Below, one piece after another: positions 17,147 to 25,066 of a DNA stretch of 64,000 nt. The position numbers were made by a program, and so were the translations under genes. The notes beneath the pieces were generated by a model that saw nothing but the letters and a program-made list of their open reading frames with translations, ran no database searches and was not told the origin of the DNA. The DNA lies in assembly GCF_001269925.1 (NCBI RefSeq), contig NZ_LHVO01000056.1, positions 124,001 through 188,000 on the forward strand. The letters run 5' to 3'. The stretch's first letter is position 1. Each line of letters starts with the position of its first letter. This DNA is from Pseudomonas sp. MIACH. GTDB taxonomy: Bacteria > Pseudomonadota > Gammaproteobacteria > Pseudomonadales > Pseudomonadaceae.

Positions 17147-17668
17147 TCATTCGTCGGATGGCGCCACCTCACCGTCCTGCAAGCGCTGCATCACATACGC
17201 CAGCGCCTTGGCCAAGTGCTTTTGCACGGAACTGTCAGAGATGTCCAGGTGCCGGGCGACCTGGGCGTGGGTCATGCCCTCTATACGGTTCAGATGGAAG
17301 ATCTGCTGGGTTCGTTCCGGCAGCTCCGCCAACGCCTGCTTCAATGCCTGTCGCTGTTGCTGCGCCATTGCCTGAGCCTCCAACCCGGCGACTTCATCTT
17401 CAATCTCGGCCAGCGCCTCATGGGGCACGGAATCGGTCTTGCGCCGCGCTTCCTGGCGAATATGGTCGATCAGCAGATTGCTTGCCGTTCGATACAGATA
17501 GCCCTGGGAGTTGTCGATACGCTCGCCGGCCGGTTTTTCTGCCAGGCGCAGGAAGCTCTCCTGAACCAGGTCGGCGGCCAACTGCGGGTCCCGCACCTTG
17601 CGCGCCAGATACCCGCGCAGGGTATCGGCGTGCTTGAGAAACAGGCCTTTGAGATCCACGTCCGACAA
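17147..17668 (-). CDS. hasI: ECF sigma factor HasI
   Basis: This 173-residue FecI-type sigma factor has region 2 (about 10-75, including DLVQESFLRLAE) and region 4 (about 110-160, including RIEGMTHAQVARHLDISDSSV, here shown for position). It should direct transcription of hasR and the operon behind it. The start codon is TTG with AGGGAG about 9 bases upstream. A Fur-box-like site sits about 50 bases ahead, giving the usual Fur-then-sigma cascade. Confidence 0.9.
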   Translation of the reverse strand: MSDVDLKGLFLKHADTLRGYLARKVRDPQLAADLVQESFLRLAEKPAGERIDNSQGYLYRTASNLLIDHIRQEARRKTDSVPHEALAEIEDEVAGLEAQAMAQQQRQALKQALAELPERTQQIFHLNRIEGMTHAQVARHLDISDSSVQKHLAKALAYVMQRLQDGEVAPSDE

Positions 17669-17718
17669 ACCGACTCCCTGGAATGTAAAGGAAACAGGCG
17701 GGCATCTTAAGCGTTGTC

Positions 17719-17737
17719 GAGAATGATTTTCAATTGA
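17719..17737 (-). promoter_or_regulatory. Fur box upstream of hasI
   Basis: GAGAATGATTTTCAATTGA matches the Fur consensus GATAATGATAATCATTATC in most positions of both halves. It is 51-69 bases before the hasI start, so iron should repress the haem-uptake regulator. Confidence 0.7.
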
Positions 17738-17777
17738 TATCTAATCTGATTCGAGCGTCGGACACGGCTGATTAACA

Positions 17778-17792
17778 GTTCGATAATCGAAC
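17778..17792 (+). promoter_or_regulatory. PcaR-type operator upstream of aroQ
   Basis: GTTCGATAATCGAAC is a perfect 7-1-7 palindrome and differs by one base from the PcaR (IclR family) box GTTCGATAATCGCAC known from P. putida pca promoters. It lies 84 bases before aroQ. The second copy, in the quiC/MFS intergenic region, matches the box exactly. Confidence 0.65.
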
Positions 17793-17819
17793 ACATCCGC
17801 CGCCATCAATTGACCAAAT

Positions 17820-17839
17820 TAACCAACCAGTACATTTTA
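17820..17839 (-). promoter_or_regulatory. Second shared motif upstream of aroQ (candidate TetR operator)
   Basis: On the minus strand TAAAATGTAC-N5-GGTTA occurs here and again at 21929-21948 in the other promoter region of the quinate block. The sharing suggests a common regulator, most simply the TetR protein encoded between them. Confidence 0.5.
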
Positions 17840-17875
17840 TCCCCACAACGAACAAGAACTGTGGAGATACCCTTT

Positions 17876-18325
17876 ATGCCGCCCATCGTGCTGGTGCTCA
17901 ACGGCCCCAACCTCAACCTGCTCGGCACCCGCGAGCCTGCGACCTACGGCCACGAAACCCTGGCCGACGTGGCCGCTCTGTGTGGCCGCAGCGCCGAACA
18001 ACTGGGGCTGAAAATCGAATTTCGCCAGACCAACCACGAAGGTGAACTGCTGGACTGGATCCACGGCGCCCGCGCCCGCTGCGCTGGCATCGTCATCAAC
18101 CCGGCGGCCTGGACGCACACCTCGGTGGCGATTCGCGACGCCCTGGTGGCCAGTGAAGTGCCGGTGATCGAGGTGCATTTATCCAATGTGCATGCCCGTG
18201 AAGCGTTTCGTCACCACTCTTTTGTATCGCCCATCGCCAAGGCGGTGCTCGCGGGTTTCGGCAGCCATGGCTACCACCTGGCCCTGGAACATTTCAGCCA
18301 GTTGTTGAAGGGGTCGAACCGATGA
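17876..18325 (+). CDS. aroQ: Type II 3-dehydroquinate dehydratase
   Basis: This 149-residue enzyme interconverts 3-dehydroquinate and 3-dehydroshikimate. The start MPPIVLVLNGPNLNLLG is the usual one for the family and places catalytic Arg19 and Tyr24 at their standard positions; EVHLSNVHAREAFRHHSF is the second signature. A frame reaching back to 17810 is not needed. It overlaps the next gene by 4 bases. The neighbouring dehydrogenase, quiC and carrier genes suggest a catabolic paralog for quinate use rather than the biosynthetic copy. Confidence 0.94.
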   Translation: MPPIVLVLNGPNLNLLGTREPATYGHETLADVAALCGRSAEQLGLKIEFRQTNHEGELLDWIHGARARCAGIVINPAAWTHTSVAIRDALVASEVPVIEVHLSNVHAREAFRHHSFVSPIAKAVLAGFGSHGYHLALEHFSQLLKGSNR

Positions 18326-19170
18326 AAACGCGCATCCTCGCCGGGCTGATCGGCGCCGGCATCCAGGCGTCCCGCACCCCTGCCCTGCATGAGCAGGAGG
18401 GTGATGCCCAAGGTTTGCGCTACCTGTATCGGTTGATCGACCTTGAGCCCTTGCACCTGGACATCAACGCCCTGCCCGATCTGCTGCACGCTGCCGAGCT
18501 GATGCACTTCACCGGATTGAACATTACCTACCCATGCAAGCAGGCAATCCTGCCGCTGCTCGACGATTTGTCCGACGAGGCCCGAGGCATCGGCGCGGTC
18601 AACACCGTGGTCTTCAAGGACGGCAAGCGTATCGGCCATAACACCGACTGCCTGGGATTTGCCGAGGGTTTTCGCCGCAACCTCAATGATGTGCCGCGCC
18701 AACGCGTGGTGCAGATGGGCGCGGGCGGCGCCGGCGCAGCCGTGGCGCATGCGCTATTGGCGGAAGGTGTGGAGCACTTGAGTATTTTCGACGTGGACGC
18801 CAGCCGTGCCCACGACCTTGTGGATAACCTCGCCCAGCGTTTCGGCACCGGCCGCGCACAGGTTGGCACCGACCTTGAAAACGCCATGGCCGAGGCCGAT
18901 GGCCTGGTCAACACCACGCCCATGGGCATGGCCAAACTGCCCGGCACACCGGTGCCAGCGGCCCTGTTGAGAGCCGAACTGTGGGTGGCTGAAATTGTGT
19001 ATTTCCCGCTGGAAACCGAACTGCTGCGCGACGCCCGCGCCTTGGGCTGCCGCACCCTGGATGGCGGCAACATGGCGGTGTTCCAGGCGGTGAAGGCGTT
19101 TGAGCTGTTCAGTGGCCAGGTGCCGGATGCGCAGCGCATGCTCGCGCACTTCAAGAGCATGAATACCTGA
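18322..19170 (+). CDS. Shikimate/quinate dehydrogenase family protein
   Basis: This 282-residue NAD(P)-dependent dehydrogenase resembles AroE. It has the substrate site SRTP (17-20), catalytic Lys73 in LNITYPCKQ and Asp109 in HNTDC, and the nucleotide fold GAGGAGAAV near residue 134. In the quinate block it probably oxidises quinate or shikimate, or both. It corresponds in context to P. aeruginosa PA0244 as I recall it. Whether it prefers quinate, shikimate, NAD or NADP cannot be read from the sequence, so I give no gene symbol. It is translationally coupled to aroQ. Confidence 0.9.
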   Translation: MKTRILAGLIGAGIQASRTPALHEQEGDAQGLRYLYRLIDLEPLHLDINALPDLLHAAELMHFTGLNITYPCKQAILPLLDDLSDEARGIGAVNTVVFKDGKRIGHNTDCLGFAEGFRRNLNDVPRQRVVQMGAGGAGAAVAHALLAEGVEHLSIFDVDASRAHDLVDNLAQRFGTGRAQVGTDLENAMAEADGLVNTTPMGMAKLPGTPVPAALLRAELWVAEIVYFPLETELLRDARALGCRTLDGGNMAVFQAVKAFELFSGQVPDAQRMLAHFKSMNT

Positions 19171-19171
19171 A

Positions 19172-19201
19172 ATGTGGGAGGGGGCTTGCCCCCTCCCACA
19201 T
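19172..19201. repeat. REP palindrome, likely terminator of aroQ operon
   Basis: A perfect inverted repeat ATGTGGGAGGGGGCTTG with complement CCCCCTCCCACAT starts right after the dehydrogenase stop codon and separates it from the convergent TetR gene. Confidence 0.85.
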
Positions 19202-19218
19202 TGGGTTAGGCGATGGAC

Positions 19219-19884
19219 TCAGGCCTGCAGGTAGCGCATCACCGACTCACAAATCATCTCGCGATGCCGCTGTTTAATTGCCTCGTCCGACAACTCGATC
19301 TGAAAGATCTCACTGAACGTATGCCGGTTGGACACCCGATAAAAGCTGAATGAGTTGATCAGCAGGTGCACGTCCAACGGTTCCAGCCCCTCGCGAAACA
19401 GCCCCATCTCAGCCCCTCGGCGCAAGGTGACACCCAGCGCTTCGAGGATGTTGCTGTTCATTGCCTTGATCGAGTCCGAGCGTTTCACGTATTCGGCGTT
19501 GTGGATATTTTCGATGCTGACGATGCGCACGAAATCGACGTTCTGATCGTGGTGATCAAAGGTGAACTCCACCAGCCGGCGGATCGCTTCACGCGGTTCC
19601 AGGGCGGTGAGGTTCATGCGCGTTTCGGTGTTGCGGATATCGCCGTAGAGCTTCTCCAGCACTTCGACGTACAACTGCTCCTTGCTGCCGAAGTAGTAAT
19701 AGATCATGCGTTTGGAGGTATGGATGCGCTCGGCGATGGCATCCACGCGAGCGCCGGACAGGCCCTGCTGAACAAACTCGACGACGGCTTCCTGGAGAAT
19801 GTTCTCGCGGGTCTTTTCCGGGTTGTTCTTGCGACTCTTGCGCGGTGTGTCTGACACAGCGGAGAGATCGGGAGTCAGGGTCAT
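19219..19884 (-). CDS. TetR/AcrR family transcriptional regulator
   Basis: This 221-residue protein has an N-terminal helix-turn-helix (about 25-70, with RENILQEAVVEFVQQGL and RIHTSKRMIYYYFGSKEQLY) and an all-helical ligand domain. The ATG at 19884 is chosen; a frame extending to 19953 lacks family similarity. It sits between the aroQ pair and quiC, matching P. aeruginosa PA0243 in context, and is a likely local regulator of the quinate/shikimate genes. The motif shared by both promoter regions (17820-17839, 21929-21948) is a candidate operator. Confidence 0.88.
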   Translation of the reverse strand: MTLTPDLSAVSDTPRKSRKNNPEKTRENILQEAVVEFVQQGLSGARVDAIAERIHTSKRMIYYYFGSKEQLYVEVLEKLYGDIRNTETRMNLTALEPREAIRRLVEFTFDHHDQNVDFVRIVSIENIHNAEYVKRSDSIKAMNSNILEALGVTLRRGAEMGLFREGLEPLDVHLLINSFSFYRVSNRHTFSEIFQIELSDEAIKQRHREMICESVMRYLQA

Positions 19885-19964
19885 GGTGCACTCACGGCCA
19901 TTTTTATTTTGCAGGCCGCGATTATGGGCCGAGGCGCTCCCCGAAGGAAGCACCTGGCCAGCGG

Positions 19965-21866
19965 TTATAACCGTGCCTGGCGCACTGCGCCGCTGCGGGA
20001 TTTGGCCATCGCCGCCAGGCGCACCGCCACATTGGCCGCGCCGTAGCCGGCATAGCCATTTTTGCGCTGGATGATCTCGAAGAAAAACCGTCCTTCGAAC
20101 GCCTCGGTGTACACATGAAACAACTCACCGCCCTGGGCATCACGGTCGTACAACACGTTGTAGTACGCCAGTTCGCTGAGGAACTCCTCATCGAAATCAA
20201 AGCGCGCAGCCAAGTCGTCGTAGTAGTTGAGCGGGATATCCAGCAACGGCACCCCGGCCTCCTTGGCGCGGCGCACTTCGGCGAAAATATCCGCACAGTC
20301 GAAGGCAATGTGATGCACACCCGAGCCGCGATAACTCGATAGCGCGTGGGAAATCGCGGTGTTGCGGTTCTCGGAAATATTCAGCGGCAAGCGAATCGAG
20401 CTGCAACGGCTGCGCAGCGCACGGCTTTTCACCAGGCCGTAAGGGTCGGGCAGCACCACTTCGTCATCGGCTTCGAAATCCAGCAGGCTCTTGTAGAACA
20501 GCACCCAGCTGTCGAGGCTGTCGGCCGGCAAGGCCATGGCCATATGGTCGATGCGCAGCAAACCACCGCTGGCAGCGCTGGACGCTTGCAGATTGAAGTC
20601 GGTGTCGTAGATCCCCCCCTCACTCTGATCCACCAGGTAAATCAGGCTGCCATCCGGCGCGCGCACCGCCGCCAGCTCCAGCTCGTTGGGCCCGACCAGG
20701 CCGCGATAGGGCTGGCCCTTGTAGGCCACCGCGCGTTCCAAGGCCTTGGCGCTGTCCTTGACCCGAATCGCCGTGGCGCACAACGACGGCCCATGAGCCT
20801 CGAAAAAGTTATGCGCAAAGGAATACGGTTCGCAGTTGAGGATCAGGTTGATATCGCCCTGGCGCAGCAGGCTCACACTCTTGGAGCGGTGCTGGCCGGC
20901 CTTGACGAAACCCAGGCGCTCCAGCCAATGGGTGAGCTTGGCGCCGAGGTTTTCATCCACGGCGAATTCGAGGAACTCGATACCGTCGTACTCGCTGGCC
21001 GCTGGGGTATCGAACAGAATCTCGACAGGTTGCGCGGGCGCCTCCTGTTGCAAGCGCTCGCGGGTTTTCTCTTCCAGGTACAGCAAGGAGCGCAGGCCAT
21101 CCGCCGCATTCGCGCGGGTCGGCGCGGCGCGGAAGCCATCGTTGAAAATTTCCAGGGACAACGGGCCGGTGTAGCCACTCTTGATGATCGGCGCGAGGAA
21201 CCCCGCCAGGTCGAATTCGCCTTGGCCGGGGAAGCAGCGAAAATGCCGGCTCCACTCCAGCACATCCATGGCCAGGATTGGTGCGTCGGCCATTTGCACA
21301 AAGAAGATCTTGTCGCCGGGGATCTGCGCGATGGCACTCGGGTCGCCCTTGAGCGACAGCGTATGGAAACTGTCGAGCAACACGCCCAGGCTCGGGTGAT
21401 CGACCTGGCGCACCAGGTTCCATACCTGCTGCCAGGTGTTTACATGCTTGCCCCAGGCCAACGCCTCATAGCCAATGCGCAGGCCGCGACGACCGGCGTG
21501 TTCGGCCAACAGGCTGAGGTCGTCGAGCAGGATGCGTTCATCGCCGACGCAATCGGCCGAGGCATTGCTGCACACCAGCACCAGGTCGGTGCCCAGTTCC
21601 TGCATCAGGTCGAACTTGCGCTCGGCGCGCTCCAGGTTGCGCGCCAAGCGATCGCGGCGGCAGCCTTCAAAGTCGCGAAACGGCTGGAACAAGGTGATGG
21701 CAATGCCGAGGTCGGCGCACATCTGCCTAACTTCCCGAGGGCTGCCGTCGTAATACAACAGGTCGTTCTCGAAGATCTCAACCCCATCGAACCCGGCGGC
21801 GGCAATGGCTTCGAGCTTCTCCGGCAGGGTACCGCTCAAAGACACGGTGGCGATGGAACGTTGCAT
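19965..21866 (-). CDS. quiC: 3-Dehydroshikimate dehydratase QuiC (two-domain)
   Basis: This 633-residue protein converts 3-dehydroshikimate to protocatechuate, linking quinate and shikimate breakdown to the beta-ketoadipate pathway. The N-terminal TIM-barrel (about 1-280) has metal ligands Glu134 (GYEAL), Asp165 (LLDSFH), Gln191 (FVQMAD) and Glu239 (LSLEIFND), which match the QuiC1 positions as I recall them. The C-terminal half (about 290-620) is a 4-hydroxyphenylpyruvate-dioxygenase-like double VOC domain with HHIAFDC and FFFEIIQRKNGYAGYG. The C-terminal half is characteristic of the Pseudomonas form; its role is not settled. It is divergent from the MFS carrier gene. Confidence 0.93.
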   Translation of the reverse strand: MQRSIATVSLSGTLPEKLEAIAAAGFDGVEIFENDLLYYDGSPREVRQMCADLGIAITLFQPFRDFEGCRRDRLARNLERAERKFDLMQELGTDLVLVCSNASADCVGDERILLDDLSLLAEHAGRRGLRIGYEALAWGKHVNTWQQVWNLVRQVDHPSLGVLLDSFHTLSLKGDPSAIAQIPGDKIFFVQMADAPILAMDVLEWSRHFRCFPGQGEFDLAGFLAPIIKSGYTGPLSLEIFNDGFRAAPTRANAADGLRSLLYLEEKTRERLQQEAPAQPVEILFDTPAASEYDGIEFLEFAVDENLGAKLTHWLERLGFVKAGQHRSKSVSLLRQGDINLILNCEPYSFAHNFFEAHGPSLCATAIRVKDSAKALERAVAYKGQPYRGLVGPNELELAAVRAPDGSLIYLVDQSEGGIYDTDFNLQASSAASGGLLRIDHMAMALPADSLDSWVLFYKSLLDFEADDEVVLPDPYGLVKSRALRSRCSSIRLPLNISENRNTAISHALSSYRGSGVHHIAFDCADIFAEVRRAKEAGVPLLDIPLNYYDDLAARFDFDEEFLSELAYYNVLYDRDAQGGELFHVYTEAFEGRFFFEIIQRKNGYAGYGAANVAVRLAAMAKSRSGAVRQARL

Positions 21867-21928
21867 GGGTCACTCCCGGCAATTGTTGTTTATGGCAAAT
21901 TATTCGCCCCCAGACTACCCGCAGCAAT

Positions 21929-21948
21929 TAAAATGTACGAACCGGTTA
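21929..21948 (+). promoter_or_regulatory. Second shared motif, quiC/MFS intergenic region
   Basis: TAAAATGTAC-N5-GGTTA as in the aroQ promoter. Here the spacer makes the core GAACCGGTTA nearly palindromic (AACCGGTT), as expected for a TetR-family operator. Confidence 0.5.
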
Positions 21949-21955
21949 GTTTTTG

Positions 21956-21970
21956 GTGCGATTATCGAAC
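21956..21970 (-). promoter_or_regulatory. PcaR-type operator, quiC/MFS intergenic region
   Basis: On the minus strand the sequence is GTTCGATAATCGCAC, identical to the PcaR box as I recall it from P. putida. It lies 90 bases before quiC and 120 bases before the carrier gene, so it could serve either or both. Confidence 0.7.
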
Positions 21971-22089
21971 ACTAAGCCTCTTTGGCGAATTGACGATTTT
22001 TTAGCCACTGCGCACCATCAATCACGCAGCGACACCCAAAAGAAGACCCACAACACCTCATAAAAATTTCAAAAAACGGGTACAACCAC

Positions 22090-23424
22090 ATGCCTTCGCA
22101 AAATTCCGCCCTGGCCGCGCGCCCGGGCACCCCGCACGCCGGCATCGGCGACAAGATCCGCGGCGCCATGGCCGTCGGTAAAACCCGCTGGGGCATGCTG
22201 GCCCTGGTGTTCTTCGCCACCACCCTCAACTACATCGACCGCGCCGCCCTGGGCGTGATGCAACCGATCCTGGCCAAGGAAATGAGCTGGACGGCGATGG
22301 ACTACGCCAACATCAACTTCTGGTTCCAGGTCGGCTACGCCATCGGCTTCGTGCTGCAAGGCCGACTCATCGACCGAGTGGGCGTCAAGCGCGTGTTCTT
22401 CTGCGCCGTACTGTTGTGGAGCCTGGCCACTGGCGCCCATGGCTTGGCCACTTCGGCGGTCGGTTTTATGGTCTGCCGCTTTATCCTCGGGCTGACCGAA
22501 GCCGCCAACTACCCGGCCTGCGTGAAGACCACCCGCCTGTGGTTCCCCGCCGGTGAGCGTGCGGTGGCCACCGGTATCTTCAACGCCGGCACCAACGTCG
22601 GCGCGATGATGACGCCGATGCTGCTGCCGTTGATCCTGCATGTGTGGGGCTGGCAGGCTGCGTTCCTGTGCATGGCGTCGCTGGGCGCGATCTGGCTGGT
22701 GTTCTGGGGTTTGAAGTACTACAACCCGGAAGACCACCCGAGCGTCAAACAATCCGAACTGGACTACGTGCAACGGGAAGTCGAACCGGAACAACCCGGC
22801 GTACCGTTCAGCCGCATCCTGCGCATGCGCGGCACTTGGGCCTTTGCCATCGCCTATGCCCTGACCGCACCGGTGTTCTGGTTCTACCTGTATTGGCTGC
22901 CGCCGTTCCTGAACCAGCAGTACAACCTGGGTATCAACGTGACCCAGATGGGTATCCCGCTGATCATCATCTATCTGACAGCCGACTTCGGCAGTGTGGG
23001 TGGGGGGATTCTGTCGTCCTTCCTGATCGGCCGTGGGATGAACTCGATCAAGGCGCGGTTGCTATCGATGCTGCTGTTTGCCTGCTGCATCGTCGGCGTG
23101 ATCATGGCGGCCGGCTCAAGCCAGCTGTGGGTCGCGGTGTTTGCCATCTCCCTGGCCATCGGTGCGCATCAGGCGTGGACCGCCAACATCTGGAGCCTGG
23201 TGATGGACTACACGCCCAAGCACATGATGAGCACGGTGTTCGGTTTCGGCGGCATGTGTGCAGCCATCGGCGGCATGTTCATGACCCAGATCGTCGGTCA
23301 TATCCTCACCGTGACCAACAACAACTACACCGTGTTGTTCACCCTGATCCCGGCGATGTACTTCATTGCGCTGACCTGGATGTACTTCATGGCACCGCGC
23401 AAGATCCCTACCGTAGACGTCTGA
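22090..23424 (+). CDS. MFS transporter, probable quinate/shikimate or related acid carrier
   Basis: This 444-residue inner-membrane protein has 12 predicted membrane segments and the look of the anion:cation symporter branch of the major facilitator superfamily (NYIDRAALGVMQPILAKEM after segment 1, and GRLIDRVGVKRVF as the loop 2-3 signature). A hydrophilic stretch of about 30 residues precedes the first segment. It is divergent from quiC and shares its control region, so uptake of quinate, shikimate, dehydroshikimate or protocatechuate is likely; the exact substrate is inference from context. Confidence 0.87.
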   Translation: MPSQNSALAARPGTPHAGIGDKIRGAMAVGKTRWGMLALVFFATTLNYIDRAALGVMQPILAKEMSWTAMDYANINFWFQVGYAIGFVLQGRLIDRVGVKRVFFCAVLLWSLATGAHGLATSAVGFMVCRFILGLTEAANYPACVKTTRLWFPAGERAVATGIFNAGTNVGAMMTPMLLPLILHVWGWQAAFLCMASLGAIWLVFWGLKYYNPEDHPSVKQSELDYVQREVEPEQPGVPFSRILRMRGTWAFAIAYALTAPVFWFYLYWLPPFLNQQYNLGINVTQMGIPLIIIYLTADFGSVGGGILSSFLIGRGMNSIKARLLSMLLFACCIVGVIMAAGSSQLWVAVFAISLAIGAHQAWTANIWSLVMDYTPKHMMSTVFGFGGMCAAIGGMFMTQIVGHILTVTNNNYTVLFTLIPAMYFIALTWMYFMAPRKIPTVDV

Positions 23425-24303
23425 TCACCTGCGCCGCTGCTGCCAGGCAGCGGCCAACCCGCTCATGCAGATCACCCCGATGCCGACCACCGTGGTCACA
23501 TCGGGGGTATGGTTGAACACCAGCCAGCCCAGCAAACCTGCAAACACGATCTGGCAATAGCCGAACGGCGCCAGCAACGCCGGTGCCGCAAAGCGGAACG
23601 CCTGGGTCAGCATCAAGTGAGCGGTCATCCCAAAGGTGCCCAGCGCCAGCATCAACACCCCATGCCACAGCGTGGGAACCTGCCAGAAGAACGGCACCAT
23701 CGCACTCATCACCAAGGTATTGCACAGCCCGGCGAAGAAGTTGCTGGTGGTCGGGGTATCGTATTGGCTGAGGATGCGCGTGAGCAGTTGGTAGAAGCAG
23801 AAGAACAGCGCCGAGCACAGCGGCAACAACACCGCAGGCGTAAACAACTCACCGCCTGGGTGAATGATCACCAGCACCCCGACAAAACCGCAGATCACCG
23901 CCAGCCATTGGCCGCGTGTCACGTGCTCGCCAAGCAGCGGCACCGACAGTGCTGTCACCAGGATCGGTGCGAGGAAGTTCACCGCGGTGGCTTCCGCCAA
24001 TGGGATGTAATGCAACGCCGTCGTGAAAAACAGGCTGGTGCCCAGCAAGCACAAGGCCCGCACCACCTGCATCCCCGGGCGTTTACTGCGCAGCACGCGC
24101 AACCCCGACTGCGGCAGGAAAATCCCGGCCATCAGCAAGGTGTGCACCACGTAGCGCACCCACACCACCATCACGATCGGGTAGAACCCGGCCAGGTATT
24201 TGGACAAGGCATCGTGGCTGGAGAACAGGAATGTCGCCAACACGATCAGCAAAATGCCTTTGAAGGGGTGGTTGACGCCGGAAAGGGGGGTGCTGACAGT
24301 CAT
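23425..24303 (-). CDS. DMT (EamA) family transporter
   Basis: This 292-residue protein has ten hydrophobic segments arranged as two EamA repeats, the standard drug/metabolite exporter fold. I use the ATG at 24303 (MTVSTPLSGVN), preceded by AAGAGA; the frame is open to 24339. The stop codon directly abuts the end of the convergent MFS gene (23424/23425). Substrate unknown. Confidence 0.88.
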   Translation of the reverse strand: MTVSTPLSGVNHPFKGILLIVLATFLFSSHDALSKYLAGFYPIVMVVWVRYVVHTLLMAGIFLPQSGLRVLRSKRPGMQVVRALCLLGTSLFFTTALHYIPLAEATAVNFLAPILVTALSVPLLGEHVTRGQWLAVICGFVGVLVIIHPGGELFTPAVLLPLCSALFFCFYQLLTRILSQYDTPTTSNFFAGLCNTLVMSAMVPFFWQVPTLWHGVLMLALGTFGMTAHLMLTQAFRFAAPALLAPFGYCQIVFAGLLGWLVFNHTPDVTTVVGIGVICMSGLAAAWQQRRR

Positions 24304-24502
24304 GGAATTCTCTTGCGTGGCGGGCGGAACGCTGAGCACTGAACGAAGCAGCGCTCAACCCGGTAATCTAGCAGCCGGGCTGGAGTCTGCCCCGAGAGCA
24401 TAACCAAACACCGGGCGAACAGCGCACTAAATCACCGCATTCGAGTCCAACGCTGCACCTTAGCCCCCGCATTGCATACTTTTTAACCAAGGCCTTGCCG
24501 CA

Positions 24503-24913
24503 ATGAAAAAAATTCTTTTTGTTCTTTCTGCCCTTGCCCTGCTGACCGCCTGCAACCAGGAGAAGCCAGCGCCCAAACCCGCGCCGCCGTCCGTGCAGGC
24601 CACCCTGGTACCCGAAACCCCACCCACCGATCAATGGGTCGGCAAATGGATCGGTGTCGAAGGCCTGAACCTGACCATCGCCAAGGACGACAGCATCGGC
24701 CGTGGCCACTACATCCTCACCATGCAATACGGCCTCGACGCCGATGACTCAGGCACCTTCAAGGGTGAAGCCAGCGAAGACGGCATCGCCTTCACCCGCC
24801 CGGACGGCCCGCAATTGCTGCGCGCCGGCGATGGCGAAGCGACCGGACTGAAATGGCTGGCGGATAAAAAAGACTGCCTGATCGTCGCCACCGGCGAAGG
24901 CTATTGCCGTTAA
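24503..24913 (+). CDS. Putative lipoprotein of unknown function
   Basis: This 136-residue protein starts with a lipoprotein signal peptide (MKKILFVLSALALLTAC, lipid-modified Cys17) followed by a proline-rich linker (KPAPKPAPPS) and a globular domain of about 90 residues with WVGKWIGVEGLNL, resembling small beta-barrel folds. I do not recognise a named family. Residues 2-3 after the cysteine are Asn-Gln, not Asp, so outer-membrane sorting is likely. Confidence 0.8.
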   Translation: MKKILFVLSALALLTACNQEKPAPKPAPPSVQATLVPETPPTDQWVGKWIGVEGLNLTIAKDDSIGRGHYILTMQYGLDADDSGTFKGEASEDGIAFTRPDGPQLLRAGDGEATGLKWLADKKDCLIVATGEGYCR

Positions 24914-24941
24914 TACCGACCATACTCAGACACTAAATTAG

Positions 24942-25041
24942 TGTAGGAGCGAGCTTGCTCGCGAAAATCGTTAACGATAAAGCGGGCAATCTGGTTAAAC
25001 GCGGTGTTTGTGCGTTTTTCGCGAGCAAGCTCGCGCCTACC
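24942..25041. repeat. REPIN, TAGGAGCGAGC class
   Basis: Two inverted REP units (TAGGAGCGAGCTTGCTCGCG and its complement) flank about 50 bases of unrelated sequence. The right arm ends about 25 bases before the metallopeptidase start. Confidence 0.85.
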
Positions 25042-25066
25042 GAAGGCTGATCAAGAGGATTGCCCC

